From: Prolixibacteraceae bacterium
GTDB lineage: Bacteria > Bacteroidota > Bacteroidia > Bacteroidales > Prolixibacteraceae
Length of the DNA: 64,000 bases
Direction: 5' to 3'
NCBI GenBank assembly: GCA_003506435.1
Contig: DOAQ01000023.1
Coordinates: 17,987-81,986 of the forward strand
Both the position numbers and the translations under genes were made by a program. Under the pieces are notes generated by a model that searched no databases, was not told the origin of the DNA, and worked only from the letters and a program-made list of their open reading frames with translations. Of this stretch, positions 49,123 through 58,640 are shown piece after piece. Position 1 is the stretch's first letter, and each line of letters opens with the position of its first letter.

Positions 49123-51378
49123 ATGAACAAAGAATATATTTACGTGCAGAACGCGCACACCAACAACCTGAAAAACATTTCGGTTGAAATTCCCAAACAT
49201 AAACTGGTCGCGTTTACCGGTGTTTCCGGCTCCGGAAAATCGTCGTTGCTGTTCGATACCATTTACACCGAGGCGCAACGGCAGCTTATTGAGACCTTCT
49301 CGACCTTTGCCCGCACCCGGATGCCCAAACTTTCGCGTCCCGATGTGGACGACATTCTGAACCTTTCCACAGCTATTGTCATCGACCAGAAACGAATGGG
49401 CAACAACCTGCGCAGCACGGTGGGTACGGCGACCGAAATCAATACCTATCTGCGTTTGCTATATTCGCGGCTGGGGAAGCCGTTCGTCGGGCCGTCGTTT
49501 TACTTTTCGTTCAACCATCCCGAAGGCATGTGTCCGCATTGTCACGGACTGGGGAAACAAGTGAAAGTGAATATCGAACTATTTCTCGATAAAGAAAAAT
49601 CGATCCGCGAAGGCGGGATCACGCATCCGTTTTACAAGATTGGAGGTTTTTACTGGCGTGAATTTGTAGCAACGGAGATTTTTGATGTAGATAAAAAACT
49701 GAATGATTATTCCGAAGAAGAACTTGATAAACTTTTATATTCCGAGCCGTTTCAGATAAAAACTTCCAAAGAGAAACTGTCATACAGTAAATATTTTGAA
49801 GGAATTGCCCGGAAACTGGAGAATGCTGTTGCCGGGAAAGCCGAAGATGAAGCGGCGGAAGACGAAAAAAATGCCTATTCGAAATATTTTATTTATTCGG
49901 TTTGTGAACATTGCAACGGTTCGCGCATCAACGAGCGGGCGCGTTCGGTGAAAATTAAAGGACTTTCCATTGATCAGGTGTGCAGCATGGAACTTACCGA
50001 TGTTCAGGAATTCCTTTCCGACATTGATGATGAAATATCGCGCCCCATCCTGCGGAAAGCGCGTTTTCTGCTCGAACAGATCATCGAAATCGGAGTAGGT
50101 TATTTGTCGCTCGAACGGCCGGTTTCAACCCTTTCGGGCGGCGAGTCGCAACGGGTAAAAATGTCGAAGCAACTCGATTGTAATCTGGTGGATATGCTGT
50201 ATGTACTCGACGAACCTTCCATTGGGTTGCATCCGCGCGATACCGAAAAACTGCTTTCCATTCTTTTCAGGTTGAAAGAAAAGGGAAACAGTGTGTTTGT
50301 GGTGGAACACGATCCGGAAATTATCCGTGCGGCAGAATGGATCATCGATATTGGCCCGAAAGCAGGGAAACTGGGCGGAAATATTGTGTATGGCGGCGAA
50401 CCTGATGGACTGAGAAATACAGACAGTATTACCGGCAAATACTTGTTCGAGAGCAACAAACCGGTTTTTCAACGGAAACGGGCGCAAGATTTTTATGAAA
50501 TAAGCAACGCAACGGCCAACAACCTGAAAAACGTTTCAGTGAGAATTCCTAAGGGAGTACTTACCTGCGTAACCGGAGTGGCCGGAAGCGGCAAGAGCAG
50601 CCTCATTCACGAGTGTTTTGTGAAGGAACATCCTGAAGCAATTGTCATTGACCAGTCGTCTGTTGGTAAAACATCACGTGCAAACCCGGCTACTTATATG
50701 GGGGTGTTCGATTTCATGCGCAAGGAGTTTGCAGTAGCTACAGGCAGTGATGCATCGCTGTTCAGCTTCAACTCGAAAGGCGCCTGCCCCAAATGCAACG
50801 GGCAGGGAATGCTCAGTTTCGAACTGCATTTTCTCGATGCAGTGAAAACTGTATGCGATGAGTGCGAAGGTAAACGTTATCATGCTGAAGTGCTGGAATT
50901 GCTGTATCACGGACAAAATATTGCTGACGTGCTGAACATGACCGTCAATCAGGCCACAGAATTTTTCAATGTTCCGAAGATTAACAATCACCTCAAAATA
51001 TTACAGGAAGTGGGGTTGAGCTACCTCAAACTGGGACAGTCGCTCAGCACGCTTTCGGGCGGCGAGTCGCAACGATTGAAGATTGCTGCCGAACTGGGAA
51101 AAAAGAGCAACATTTACATTATGGACGAGCCGACTACCGGTCTGCACATGTCGGACATTGATAATTTTTACCGTATCGTCAAGCGTCTGGTTGATCACAA
51201 TAACACCGTGATTATCATTGAACACAACCTCGACATCATCAAATATGCAGACTGGATCATCGACATGGGGCCGGAAGGCGGTAAAAACGGAGGAGAGGTT
51301 TTGTTTGAAGGTCTTCCCGAAGATTTGGTCAATTGTTTGCACAGCTATACCGGGGCATTTCTGAAAGGAGTGATTTAA
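49123..51378 (+). CDS. UvrA2-like ABC ATPase (short UvrA)
   Basis: A 751-residue UvrA-family protein with two ABC ATPase units: Walker A GVSGSGKSS (33-41) and GVAGSGKSS (near 485), two LSGGESQR signatures and Walker B YVLDEPS and YIMDEPT. Zinc-finger cysteines are seen as CPHC/CEHC in the first half and CPKC/CDEC in the second. It is about 190 residues shorter than canonical UvrA (about 940) and appears to lack the UvrB-binding insertion, as in UvrA2 proteins, which are linked to DNA-damage tolerance or drug resistance rather than core repair. The initial pair HTNNLKNISVEIP and the second ATNNLKNVSVRIP show internal duplication. Confidence 0.9.
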   Translation: MNKEYIYVQNAHTNNLKNISVEIPKHKLVAFTGVSGSGKSSLLFDTIYTEAQRQLIETFSTFARTRMPKLSRPDVDDILNLSTAIVIDQKRMGNNLRSTVGTATEINTYLRLLYSRLGKPFVGPSFYFSFNHPEGMCPHCHGLGKQVKVNIELFLDKEKSIREGGITHPFYKIGGFYWREFVATEIFDVDKKLNDYSEEELDKLLYSEPFQIKTSKEKLSYSKYFEGIARKLENAVAGKAEDEAAEDEKNAYSKYFIYSVCEHCNGSRINERARSVKIKGLSIDQVCSMELTDVQEFLSDIDDEISRPILRKARFLLEQIIEIGVGYLSLERPVSTLSGGESQRVKMSKQLDCNLVDMLYVLDEPSIGLHPRDTEKLLSILFRLKEKGNSVFVVEHDPEIIRAAEWIIDIGPKAGKLGGNIVYGGEPDGLRNTDSITGKYLFESNKPVFQRKRAQDFYEISNATANNLKNVSVRIPKGVLTCVTGVAGSGKSSLIHECFVKEHPEAIVIDQSSVGKTSRANPATYMGVFDFMRKEFAVATGSDASLFSFNSKGACPKCNGQGMLSFELHFLDAVKTVCDECEGKRYHAEVLELLYHGQNIADVLNMTVNQATEFFNVPKINNHLKILQEVGLSYLKLGQSLSTLSGGESQRLKIAAELGKKSNIYIMDEPTTGLHMSDIDNFYRIVKRLVDHNNTVIIIEHNLDIIKYADWIIDMGPEGGKNGGEVLFEGLPEDLVNCLHSYTGAFLKGVI

Positions 51379-51467
51379 CGGGAATTTTTAGTGAATTTCG
51401 GTTTTATTTCAGTTTATAGGTCAAAATTTATTTTGAAATCAGGCGTGGAAACGCAAGTTGCAGGACT

Positions 51468-51475
51468 TACCTTTG
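51468..51475 (+). promoter_or_regulatory. -7 box of the modABC operon
   Basis: TACCTTTG is an exact TAnnTTTG match. The implied start near 51482 lies before the TTG at 51494, and after the in-frame TTG at 51458, which supports 51494 as the modA start. No molybdenum riboswitch is recognisable. Confidence 0.5.
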
Positions 51476-51493
51476 CGAAAAATAAATGCACGT

Positions 51494-52234
51494 TTGAAAA
51501 CTGGAATTTTAATATTGCTGGTAATGCTTCTTTTCTCCTGTTCCGGAAAAAAGAAACAGGGGGAGGTGCCGGAATTGTTTGTGTTTGCCGCAGCCAGTCT
51601 TTCGGATGTGATTTCTGAAATTGCTGATAGTTTCAAAGTAGATAAAAATGTAGAAATAAAGCTGAATGTTGCAGCATCGGGAACGCTTGCCCGGCAAATT
51701 GAACAGGGTGCCGGGGCCGATGTGTTTTTATCTGCTGATGAAAACTGGAAGAATTATCTGGCAGAAAAAAAACTGGTTCGTGAAACTGCTGTTTTTGCCG
51801 CCAACGATCTGGTTTTGATCGCTCCCCCTGGTGACACAACAAAGGTTTCCGACGTAGTTTCGCTCCTGAAAGAAACCGGAAAGAAAATTGCCATTGGCGA
51901 TCCCGGCTATGTTCCGGCCGGAAAGTATGCCATGCAGGTAGTTGATTTTTATCATCTCGATTTATCTTCAAAACTGTTTCAAACGGTAGATGTTCGTTCT
52001 GCTCTGATGATGGTTGAAATGGGCGAAGCCGGTTATGGAATTGTTTATAAAACGGATGCCATCCAATCCGCGAAAGTTAATGCTGTATGTGCTTTTCCGG
52101 AGGAAGCGCATCAGCCGATCAGTTATTTTCGGGTGCTTATCTCCGGGAAACCCCTTGCAAAAGATTTTTACGACTATCTTTATTCACCAAAAGCAAAAGC
52201 CATTTTGGCAAAATATCAGTTTAAAGCAGATTGA
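51494..52234 (+). CDS. modA: Molybdate ABC transporter substrate-binding lipoprotein
   Basis: A 246-residue ModA. It begins with a lipoprotein signal (ILILLVMLLFSC, Cys16), then the family motifs VFAAASLSDVISEIAD, LNVAASGTLARQIEQGAGADVFLSAD, NDLVLIAP, IAIGDPGYVPAGKYA, VDVRSALMMVEMGEAGYGIVYKTDA. The serine/valine oxyanion-binding positions lie in AAASL and AASGTLA. It binds molybdate or tungstate and delivers it to ModB. TTG 51494 is chosen from the promoter position and signal length. modB follows with a four-base overlap. Confidence 0.92.
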   Translation: MKTGILILLVMLLFSCSGKKKQGEVPELFVFAAASLSDVISEIADSFKVDKNVEIKLNVAASGTLARQIEQGAGADVFLSADENWKNYLAEKKLVRETAVFAANDLVLIAPPGDTTKVSDVVSLLKETGKKIAIGDPGYVPAGKYAMQVVDFYHLDLSSKLFQTVDVRSALMMVEMGEAGYGIVYKTDAIQSAKVNAVCAFPEEAHQPISYFRVLISGKPLAKDFYDYLYSPKAKAILAKYQFKAD

Positions 52235-52938
52235 GTACATTCTTGTTTATAGGATTATCCGAAGCGGAACTGTCGGCTCTGAGTATTTCAATCAGGGTAG
52301 CGTTGCTTTGCGCTGTTATTTCTCTGCCTTTTGCTGTTGTTACAGGTTGGTTTTTGGCCCGGAAAAATTTCCGTTTCAAATCGGTGGTCGAAGCTTTTTT
52401 GCACATTCCTATGGTGCTGCCTCCGGTTACTACCGGCTACATTTTACTCCTGATTTTTGGGGCCAACGGATTGCTGGGACGCTGGCTTTTCGATACTTTT
52501 GGAGTTAAAATCGCATTCAGTTTCGGGGCGGCGGTGCTGGCATCGATCATTGTTGCTTTTCCGCTGGTGGTGCGGGCCATCAAGCAAGCTGTCGAAATGG
52601 TTGACAAACGGTATGAAGATGCAGCCGGTATTCTGGGCGCCAGCCGTTTGAAAATATTTTTCAGCATTACGGTTCCGCTGGCATTTCCCGGCATATTGAG
52701 TGGATTTTTGCTGAGTTTCACCCGCAGCCTGGGAGAATTTGGCGCCACCATCACGTTTGCCGGAAACATTTTCGGCGAAACGCGAACTATCCCTCTGGCC
52801 CTGTTTTCGTCGATGCAAACTCCCGGAAAAGAAACTGAAGCATTGCGTTTTATGCTTATTTCGGTGGCGATTTCGTTTGTTGCTATGCTGGCTTCGGAGA
52901 TTGTAAACCGGAACTATCTGAAAAAGAACAATCCATGA
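52231..52938 (+). CDS. modB: Molybdate ABC transporter permease
   Basis: A 235-residue permease with five to six helices and the binding-protein-dependent signature: IPMVLPPVTTGYILL and the EAA loop EDAAGILGASRLKIFFSITVPLAFPGI, then FTRSLGEFGATITFAGN, typical of ModB/CysT. It starts with TTG (TTGA overlap with the modA stop). It forms the membrane channel with ModC. Confidence 0.94.
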   Translation: MSTFLFIGLSEAELSALSISIRVALLCAVISLPFAVVTGWFLARKNFRFKSVVEAFLHIPMVLPPVTTGYILLLIFGANGLLGRWLFDTFGVKIAFSFGAAVLASIIVAFPLVVRAIKQAVEMVDKRYEDAAGILGASRLKIFFSITVPLAFPGILSGFLLSFTRSLGEFGATITFAGNIFGETRTIPLALFSSMQTPGKETEALRFMLISVAISFVAMLASEIVNRNYLKKNNP

Positions 52939-54029
52939 ACGAAATTTTACATATCGACCTTTCATACAAACGGGGAAATTTCGCTCTGAAGATGAATTTA
53001 AGTATTCCTGAAGGAATTACCGGGGTTTTCGGCCCGTCGGGAAGCGGAAAAAGTACATTGCTGAAACTGATTTCAGGTATCGAAACTCCCGACGAAGGAG
53101 TGATTGAATTGAATGGAAAAGAGCTTTTCAACAAGAATAAAAAGCAAAATGTACCGCTTCGGAAGCGGCAAATCGGGCTGGTTTTTCAGGAAGGACGTTT
53201 GTTTCCACACATGAATGTCCGGAAAAATCTGTTGTATGGCTATTCTGAAAAGTCACGTTTCAATTTCGATGAGGTGGTTGATTTGCTTGAAATTTGCGAT
53301 CTGCTGGAAAAACGTCCGGATGATTGTTCCGGCGGCGAAAAGCAGCGCATTGCCATTGGCCGTATGTTGCTGCATTCGCCCGAATTGTTGCTGCTCGACG
53401 AACCTTTTTCTGCATTGGATCAGCGTTTGCGCCACAACATCATTCCATTTTTGTTGAAAATCACCAAAAAATTCGGGCTTCCGGTTTTGGTCGTCAGTCA
53501 CGATTTGTCGGACTTGTTAATGCTTTCCGATCAGTTGGTGCTGGTTGACGGCGGGCAGATAAAAGGGGTGGGATCGTATTTCGATTTAATAATGAACGGG
53601 GAAAACCCATGTTGCCTCCGCCATGAGCCGGTTGTGAACAGCATTCAGGTTGAAATAAAGTCAATCGTGCAGCAAAATGGGATTCTGAGTTTCATTTATA
53701 ATTCCGGTTGGCCTGATAATTTGCTGACTACAGAGAATATTCAGGGCATAGAAACTGACGCTCGCTTGTTCTTTAATTTATTTCCTGAAGATGTTTCTCT
53801 TTCATTATCACGGCTCGAAGGGATTTCAGCACAAAACCAGTTGGAAGGAAAACTCCTTCAAATGAAACCGGATAGCCGTAATATGATTTGCCGGGTTGAT
53901 GTTGGTTTTCAGCTTTTAGTCCGGATCACTGCCCGTTCAGCCGAAAAGCTGAACCTTGAAGAAGGCCGGAAAGTGTACTGTCTTTTTAAGACTTCAGCAA
54001 TAAAAAACTTGTTTGTAGTTCCTTCCTGA
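52935..54029 (+). CDS. modC: Molybdate ABC transporter ATP-binding protein
   Basis: A 364-residue ModC. The ATPase part has Walker A GPSGSGKST, Q-loop VFQEGRLFPH, signature CSGGEKQR, Walker B LLLLDEPF with SALDQ and switch His in VVSHDLSDL. The C-terminal part (from about residue 290) is a TOBE-type molybdate-binding domain, which in relatives senses intracellular molybdate. It overlaps modB by four bases (ATGA). The supply of molybdenum would feed molybdoenzymes elsewhere in the genome. Confidence 0.94.
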   Translation: MNEILHIDLSYKRGNFALKMNLSIPEGITGVFGPSGSGKSTLLKLISGIETPDEGVIELNGKELFNKNKKQNVPLRKRQIGLVFQEGRLFPHMNVRKNLLYGYSEKSRFNFDEVVDLLEICDLLEKRPDDCSGGEKQRIAIGRMLLHSPELLLLDEPFSALDQRLRHNIIPFLLKITKKFGLPVLVVSHDLSDLLMLSDQLVLVDGGQIKGVGSYFDLIMNGENPCCLRHEPVVNSIQVEIKSIVQQNGILSFIYNSGWPDNLLTTENIQGIETDARLFFNLFPEDVSLSLSRLEGISAQNQLEGKLLQMKPDSRNMICRVDVGFQLLVRITARSAEKLNLEEGRKVYCLFKTSAIKNLFVVPS

Positions 54030-54230
54030 ACATTTTATTCCTGTATTTATTTTTCAATTTACTGCAAGAAAATCTGTTGGATGGTGTCTGATTCATAATT
54101 ACTGTTTCTGCTATTTGCTTAATGAACTGAAAAAATGATGGTTGTTTGATATGGGATACAAGGGAATTAGGTATTTTTATTCAGTTCAGAGTTTGTTGCC
54201 AGATTAAGCCTGAAGATTTGTTCCGTTAAA

Positions 54231-55457
54231 ATGGTTGGATTTATTGTGTTTGAAATGAAAGGAATACTGCTTTTGGGTCTGTTGTTTTTGCTTTTGTCCG
54301 GAGAGAGAATGTTGAGTCAAACTATTCAATTTGCCGGTCAGACGTGGAATGTTCGTTCCGGTACAGGAAATCCGGGAAACAATAACTGGTCGGCCAGCTC
54401 GCAAAGTGTCTGGGTTGATGAAGCCGGACGCCTTCACATGAAAATCAGAAAAGAAGGAGATAAATGGTATTGTGCGGAAATTATTTCGCAGCAGTCGTTC
54501 GGTTACGGAGAATATATTTTTTATGTAGCAAGTCATGTCGAAAAATACGATCCGAGTGTGGTGGCAGCGATGTTTACCTACGAAAACGACAACCGGGAAA
54601 TAGATATCGAATTTACAAACAGCGGTTTTGGAAGTACATCAAAGACCGATACTCCCGGATGGTATACCGTGCAACCGAGACCTTATACAACGGCAAATCA
54701 ATACCGGTTTAAACTGAACCTGACAGAAGATTATTCGACCCATAAATTTGTGTGGAGCAGTAAAAATATATTTTTCCAAAGCTATCACGGACATTATCCG
54801 CAGTTACCTTCCAGTGAGTATCAAATAGCGCAATGGACCTATACCGGAACCAAAAATCCACCTACTGGTAGCGAAAGGCTCCATATCAACTTGTATTTGC
54901 TGGGAGGAGCGCCGCCAACCAATCAGCAGGAAGTTGAATTTGTGGTAAATGCTGTCTTTCTGCCGCTTGGCTCATTGAAGGTAGTTTTATCTCCATCTAC
55001 AGCAATTACCGGTGGCGCTATGTGGCGGATCGACAAAGGCGAATGGCAAAGCAGCGGAAGTACGTTGCCGAAAATTTCGAATTGTCATCATACCATTAGT
55101 TTTAGCCCGGTGCCTGGCTGGCATACTCCTTCCGATACCATCGTGCTTGTGAAAGCAACCGAAATATTAAATATTGATATTAATTACCAGCTAAATACAG
55201 GGGCCCCGATTTGGGAGGAAACAGAGCTTAAAATCTTTCCAAATCCTGCTTCGGAGAACCTGATCATTGAATTGCCACAATATTCCGGCAACGGACAGCT
55301 ATTTGTTTTTGATAATACAGGACGTTTGGTTCACAGCAAAAGTATTACAGATTTCCCGGTAAGTCTTGATGTATCCGATTTTTCAGAAGGTCTGTATTTC
55401 CTGAAAATAGCATTTGAAAATAACATATTTACGAAGAAAGTACTTATTCAAAGATAG
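54231..55457 (+). CDS. Secreted GH16 family glycanase with type IX sorting domain
   Basis: A 408-residue protein with a signal peptide (ILLLGLLFLLLSGERMLSQ). The catalytic core is a GH16 jelly roll with the motif EIDIE (Glu123 nucleophile, Asp125, Glu127 acid/base) in NREIDIEFTN; the tryptophan and tyrosine residues around WNVRSG and GYGEYIFYVA line the cleft. It would cut beta-1,3 or beta-1,4 glucan/galactan-type chains, precise substrate unknown. A middle beta domain precedes the C-terminal type IX secretion sorting domain (IFPNPASENLIIE, GRLVHS, FSEGLYFLKI, ending KKVLIQR). ATG 54231 or 54255 could be the start. The 201-bp gap before it shows nothing certain. Confidence 0.9.
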   Translation: MVGFIVFEMKGILLLGLLFLLLSGERMLSQTIQFAGQTWNVRSGTGNPGNNNWSASSQSVWVDEAGRLHMKIRKEGDKWYCAEIISQQSFGYGEYIFYVASHVEKYDPSVVAAMFTYENDNREIDIEFTNSGFGSTSKTDTPGWYTVQPRPYTTANQYRFKLNLTEDYSTHKFVWSSKNIFFQSYHGHYPQLPSSEYQIAQWTYTGTKNPPTGSERLHINLYLLGGAPPTNQQEVEFVVNAVFLPLGSLKVVLSPSTAITGGAMWRIDKGEWQSSGSTLPKISNCHHTISFSPVPGWHTPSDTIVLVKATEILNIDINYQLNTGAPIWEETELKIFPNPASENLIIELPQYSGNGQLFVFDNTGRLVHSKSITDFPVSLDVSDFSEGLYFLKIAFENNIFTKKVLIQR

Positions 55458-55464
55458 CCGGTGT

Positions 55465-58400
55465 TTAACTGACCCTTGTTTCTTTTTCCATCTCAGCTTG
55501 AATGGACCCAAATACTTTTTCCAATTCCAACACGGAAGTTGATATTTTGCTCATTTCCGCTTTTTCTTCAGCAAGTTTTTCAATTTGCTCCAGCATTTCA
55601 AAAATATCGGTCCGCTCAATCATTTTAAATCCGGGTTTTACCGAATGCGCCGAAGTCCTGATCCCTTTGTAATTGAATGCCTGGATATTCAGATTAATAT
55701 CGCGGAATCCTTTTCTTGCCGACTGGATAAATGTATTCACGAGGTTTTGAAGGAAAACCGTGTCGTTGCCAGCCATATTCCGGAATAAAGCAAGATCGTA
55801 TAAAACGTGTTTTGGCTGGTTTATTTCAGCAGATATATTCTCTGTTTGTATATTGCGTTGGAGCGCTAATGTTTTCCGGATTATGGATGATAAATTGTCC
55901 GATTTAAAAGGTTTCGACAAATATCCGTTCATTCCCAGCGAAAGGTATTTTTTATCGTCGTCTTTTAAGGCATGGGCGGTAAGTGCGATAATGGGGATTT
56001 CCGATTTGGGTTTTTCCATGTGTTCGCGGATGAAACGGGTTGCTTCAACCCCATCCATCACCGGCATCTGAATGTCCATCAGAATTACGTCGTAATCGTT
56101 TGCCGACAGTTTTTCGATAGCTATTTTTCCGTTTGAGGCAATGTCAACAGTTGCCTTCATCGTTTCCAGCATACGTTTTGCTACATATTGGTTAAATTCC
56201 TGATCTTCAACAAGAAGTGTGCGGATATTCGAGAGCACTGATAGTTCCGGTTGGAGCGTTTTGTTTGTCTCTGCTTCGGGTTCCGGATTTTTTCCTTTTT
56301 CAAATTCAAGAGTAAAAAAGAAAGTTGTGCCTTCTCCAAGTGTACTTTTAACCTTTAACTGGCCCCCCATCAGTCCAATCAGCTTTTTACTGATTGACAG
56401 GCCCAGCCCGGTTCCTCCGTATAAGCGGGTAGTGCTGGTATCTGCCTGATAGAATTCATTAAAAATAATTTCAAGTTTTTCGGAACTGATTCCAATGCCT
56501 GTATCTTTTATTTCAAACCGTATACGGCATGAATCATCGGTTTCAATAAGCAGCGATAGGTTTAGTTCTACCATTCCCCGGTTGGTAAATTTTATTGCAT
56601 TATCGGTGAGGTTAAGTAAAACCTGTTCAAGCCGAAGAGAGTCGCCGGTCAGGATTATTTCTTTGTCTTGCAAAGGACAAAAACACTTTAAATCAATGTT
56701 CTTTTTATGAGCTTTGAATTTTACTGTATTAATAACTGTATTAACAATTTCTTTTAAATCAAAAGTTGATTTTTCGAGAGTCAGTACATTGGATTCAATC
56801 TTCGAAATATCTAGTATGTCGTTAATAATATTCAGTAAATTATCTGCCGAATTTTCTATTATGCCCAAATATTCGAGCTGCTGGGAATTTAAAGGTGTTT
56901 TCTTCAAAAGTTCGGTGACCCCGACAATTGCATTCATCGGTGTCCGGATTTCATGACTGGTATTCGCCAGAAACAATTCTTTTGCTTTCGTCGATTCTTC
57001 AGCTTTTTCTTTCGCTTTCCGGATATCTTCTTCGATTTTTTTACGTTCCGTAATATCAAACAAAGTCCCGATGATTTTCACCACTTTGCCGTTTTTGAAA
57101 ATGGGAACACCCCGGGCAAGAATGTAAATAACCGATCCGTCGGGGAGGATATTTCGTATTTCAACGGAGTTGTCTACTCCTTTTGTGATGATCCGGTTCA
57201 GCGCTTCCTGCAATATTATGCGGTCGGCAGGGTGTACAATTTTCAGAAAGTCTTCCTCTTTCGGAGGTATACCGGAAGGTTCGAGCCCAAACAAATGATA
57301 GGTTTCTTTCGACCAGTATATTTTATTTTTTTCACGGTCAATTTCCCAACTTCCCAGCCGTGCAATCCGTTGGGTCTCATTCAGCCGGATTTCACTTTCA
57401 GCCATTTCCAACTCAGCCTTTTTTCGTTTTGTGATATTCCGGATGATGGCGAGAACTTCATTTTTACCGTCAATGGAAGCAATACGGCACTCATAATACT
57501 GAATTCCCTGAGGCATTTCCAGGTCGTATACACAAGTCTGGCTCTCTCTTGTTTCGATAGCCTGCTTTATGTGTTTGAAAAGAATTTCAGCAGTTTCTTT
57601 CGGAAGGATATCAAAAATGGTTTTTCCAAGTAATTCTTCCGGCGGGGCAATCAGGTCCTTGTCTGTTTCTTTTTTTGAATGAAAGTCGAGGTAGGTACCT
57701 TGCGAATCGAAACGGAACATTAAATCGGGGATGGCGTCGAGAATAGCCTTGTAATGGGTGTTCCACGCCTGTAACCGCTCATGGGCAATCCTTATTTCCT
57801 CTTTCATTTTCCGTTCTTCAGTAATATCCAGCTCGATGGAAATGAATTTTTCGATATTGCCGTTTTCATCAAAAATCGGGTCTATATGGAGTTTTACCCA
57901 GTAAGCTTTCCCGTTTTTATGGTAATTCAGAATTTCTTCGACAACCGGTTCTCCGGCATTCATTCTGGCACGCATTCGTCTTACGCTGACCGGATCGGTT
58001 CCTTTGCCTTGTAGGAGCACTCCGGGGCTTTTGCCTATGAGTTCGTCCATGCGATAGCCCGACATCTTTTCAAATCCTTCGTTGGCCCATTCAATCATCC
58101 TGTATTTGTCGGTAATAAGAACGCCGTTGTTTGTTTTACTTGCAACCAGCGAAAGTTTTCGGAGTTCGGCTTCGATTCTTTTATTTTCAGAATAATTTTT
58201 TATAAATGCTGTGAAAATATATTCTCCGTCAACGACTGCCTGGCTGAGTGTAAGTAAGATAGGTACTTTATCGCCCGTTTTGGTTAGCGCTTCAACTTCT
58301 CTTCCGATGCCGATAACTCTGGGTATTTGGGTGTTCACATAGCGGGATATGTAATGATCGTGCTGATCCGCATGGATCGACGGCATCAGCATATTTACAT

Positions 58401-58575
58401 TTTTATTCAACACCTCGCATCGCTCGTAACCAAAAAGATTTTCGGCTGCCTTATTGAAAAATTCAATAATACCATATTGGCTTATTGTAACAACAGCATC
58501 GACACAACCCTCTAAAATCGACCGGTGTTTATCTTTCTCATTTTGAAGGCTTTTTCGAAAATCAAGATCATTCAT
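55465..58575 (-). CDS. Hybrid sensor histidine kinase with four PAS domains, receiver and HPt
   Basis: A 1036-residue protein without clear membrane helices. Four PAS modules (about 18-130, 140-255, 272-385, 400-512), then a coiled linker, the kinase core with phospho-acceptor His541 (TSHEIRTP), N-box DNAIKFTN (659), DTGIGI (691) and GTGLGLSI (721), a receiver with Asp834 (VILMDIQMP) and Lys888, and a C-terminal HPt-like domain with His977 (TSAHSVKPG). The HPt motif has Pro where Gly is usual. Being cytoplasmic with PAS sensors it should detect an internal signal. It is divergent from the REC-HPt gene at 58641 (65 bp apart), which is its likely partner. Confidence 0.92.
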   Translation of the reverse strand: MNDLDFRKSLQNEKDKHRSILEGCVDAVVTISQYGIIEFFNKAAENLFGYERCEVLNKNVNMLMPSIHADQHDHYISRYVNTQIPRVIGIGREVEALTKTGDKVPILLTLSQAVVDGEYIFTAFIKNYSENKRIEAELRKLSLVASKTNNGVLITDKYRMIEWANEGFEKMSGYRMDELIGKSPGVLLQGKGTDPVSVRRMRARMNAGEPVVEEILNYHKNGKAYWVKLHIDPIFDENGNIEKFISIELDITEERKMKEEIRIAHERLQAWNTHYKAILDAIPDLMFRFDSQGTYLDFHSKKETDKDLIAPPEELLGKTIFDILPKETAEILFKHIKQAIETRESQTCVYDLEMPQGIQYYECRIASIDGKNEVLAIIRNITKRKKAELEMAESEIRLNETQRIARLGSWEIDREKNKIYWSKETYHLFGLEPSGIPPKEEDFLKIVHPADRIILQEALNRIITKGVDNSVEIRNILPDGSVIYILARGVPIFKNGKVVKIIGTLFDITERKKIEEDIRKAKEKAEESTKAKELFLANTSHEIRTPMNAIVGVTELLKKTPLNSQQLEYLGIIENSADNLLNIINDILDISKIESNVLTLEKSTFDLKEIVNTVINTVKFKAHKKNIDLKCFCPLQDKEIILTGDSLRLEQVLLNLTDNAIKFTNRGMVELNLSLLIETDDSCRIRFEIKDTGIGISSEKLEIIFNEFYQADTSTTRLYGGTGLGLSISKKLIGLMGGQLKVKSTLGEGTTFFFTLEFEKGKNPEPEAETNKTLQPELSVLSNIRTLLVEDQEFNQYVAKRMLETMKATVDIASNGKIAIEKLSANDYDVILMDIQMPVMDGVEATRFIREHMEKPKSEIPIIALTAHALKDDDKKYLSLGMNGYLSKPFKSDNLSSIIRKTLALQRNIQTENISAEINQPKHVLYDLALFRNMAGNDTVFLQNLVNTFIQSARKGFRDINLNIQAFNYKGIRTSAHSVKPGFKMIERTDIFEMLEQIEKLAEEKAEMSKISTSVLELEKVFGSIQAEMEKETRVS

Positions 58576-58640
58576 ATTCAGTAGTTTATTTTTACTTCTT
58601 CCCCGGGTACTTGTTTCTTATGTAAATTTAGTATATTAGT

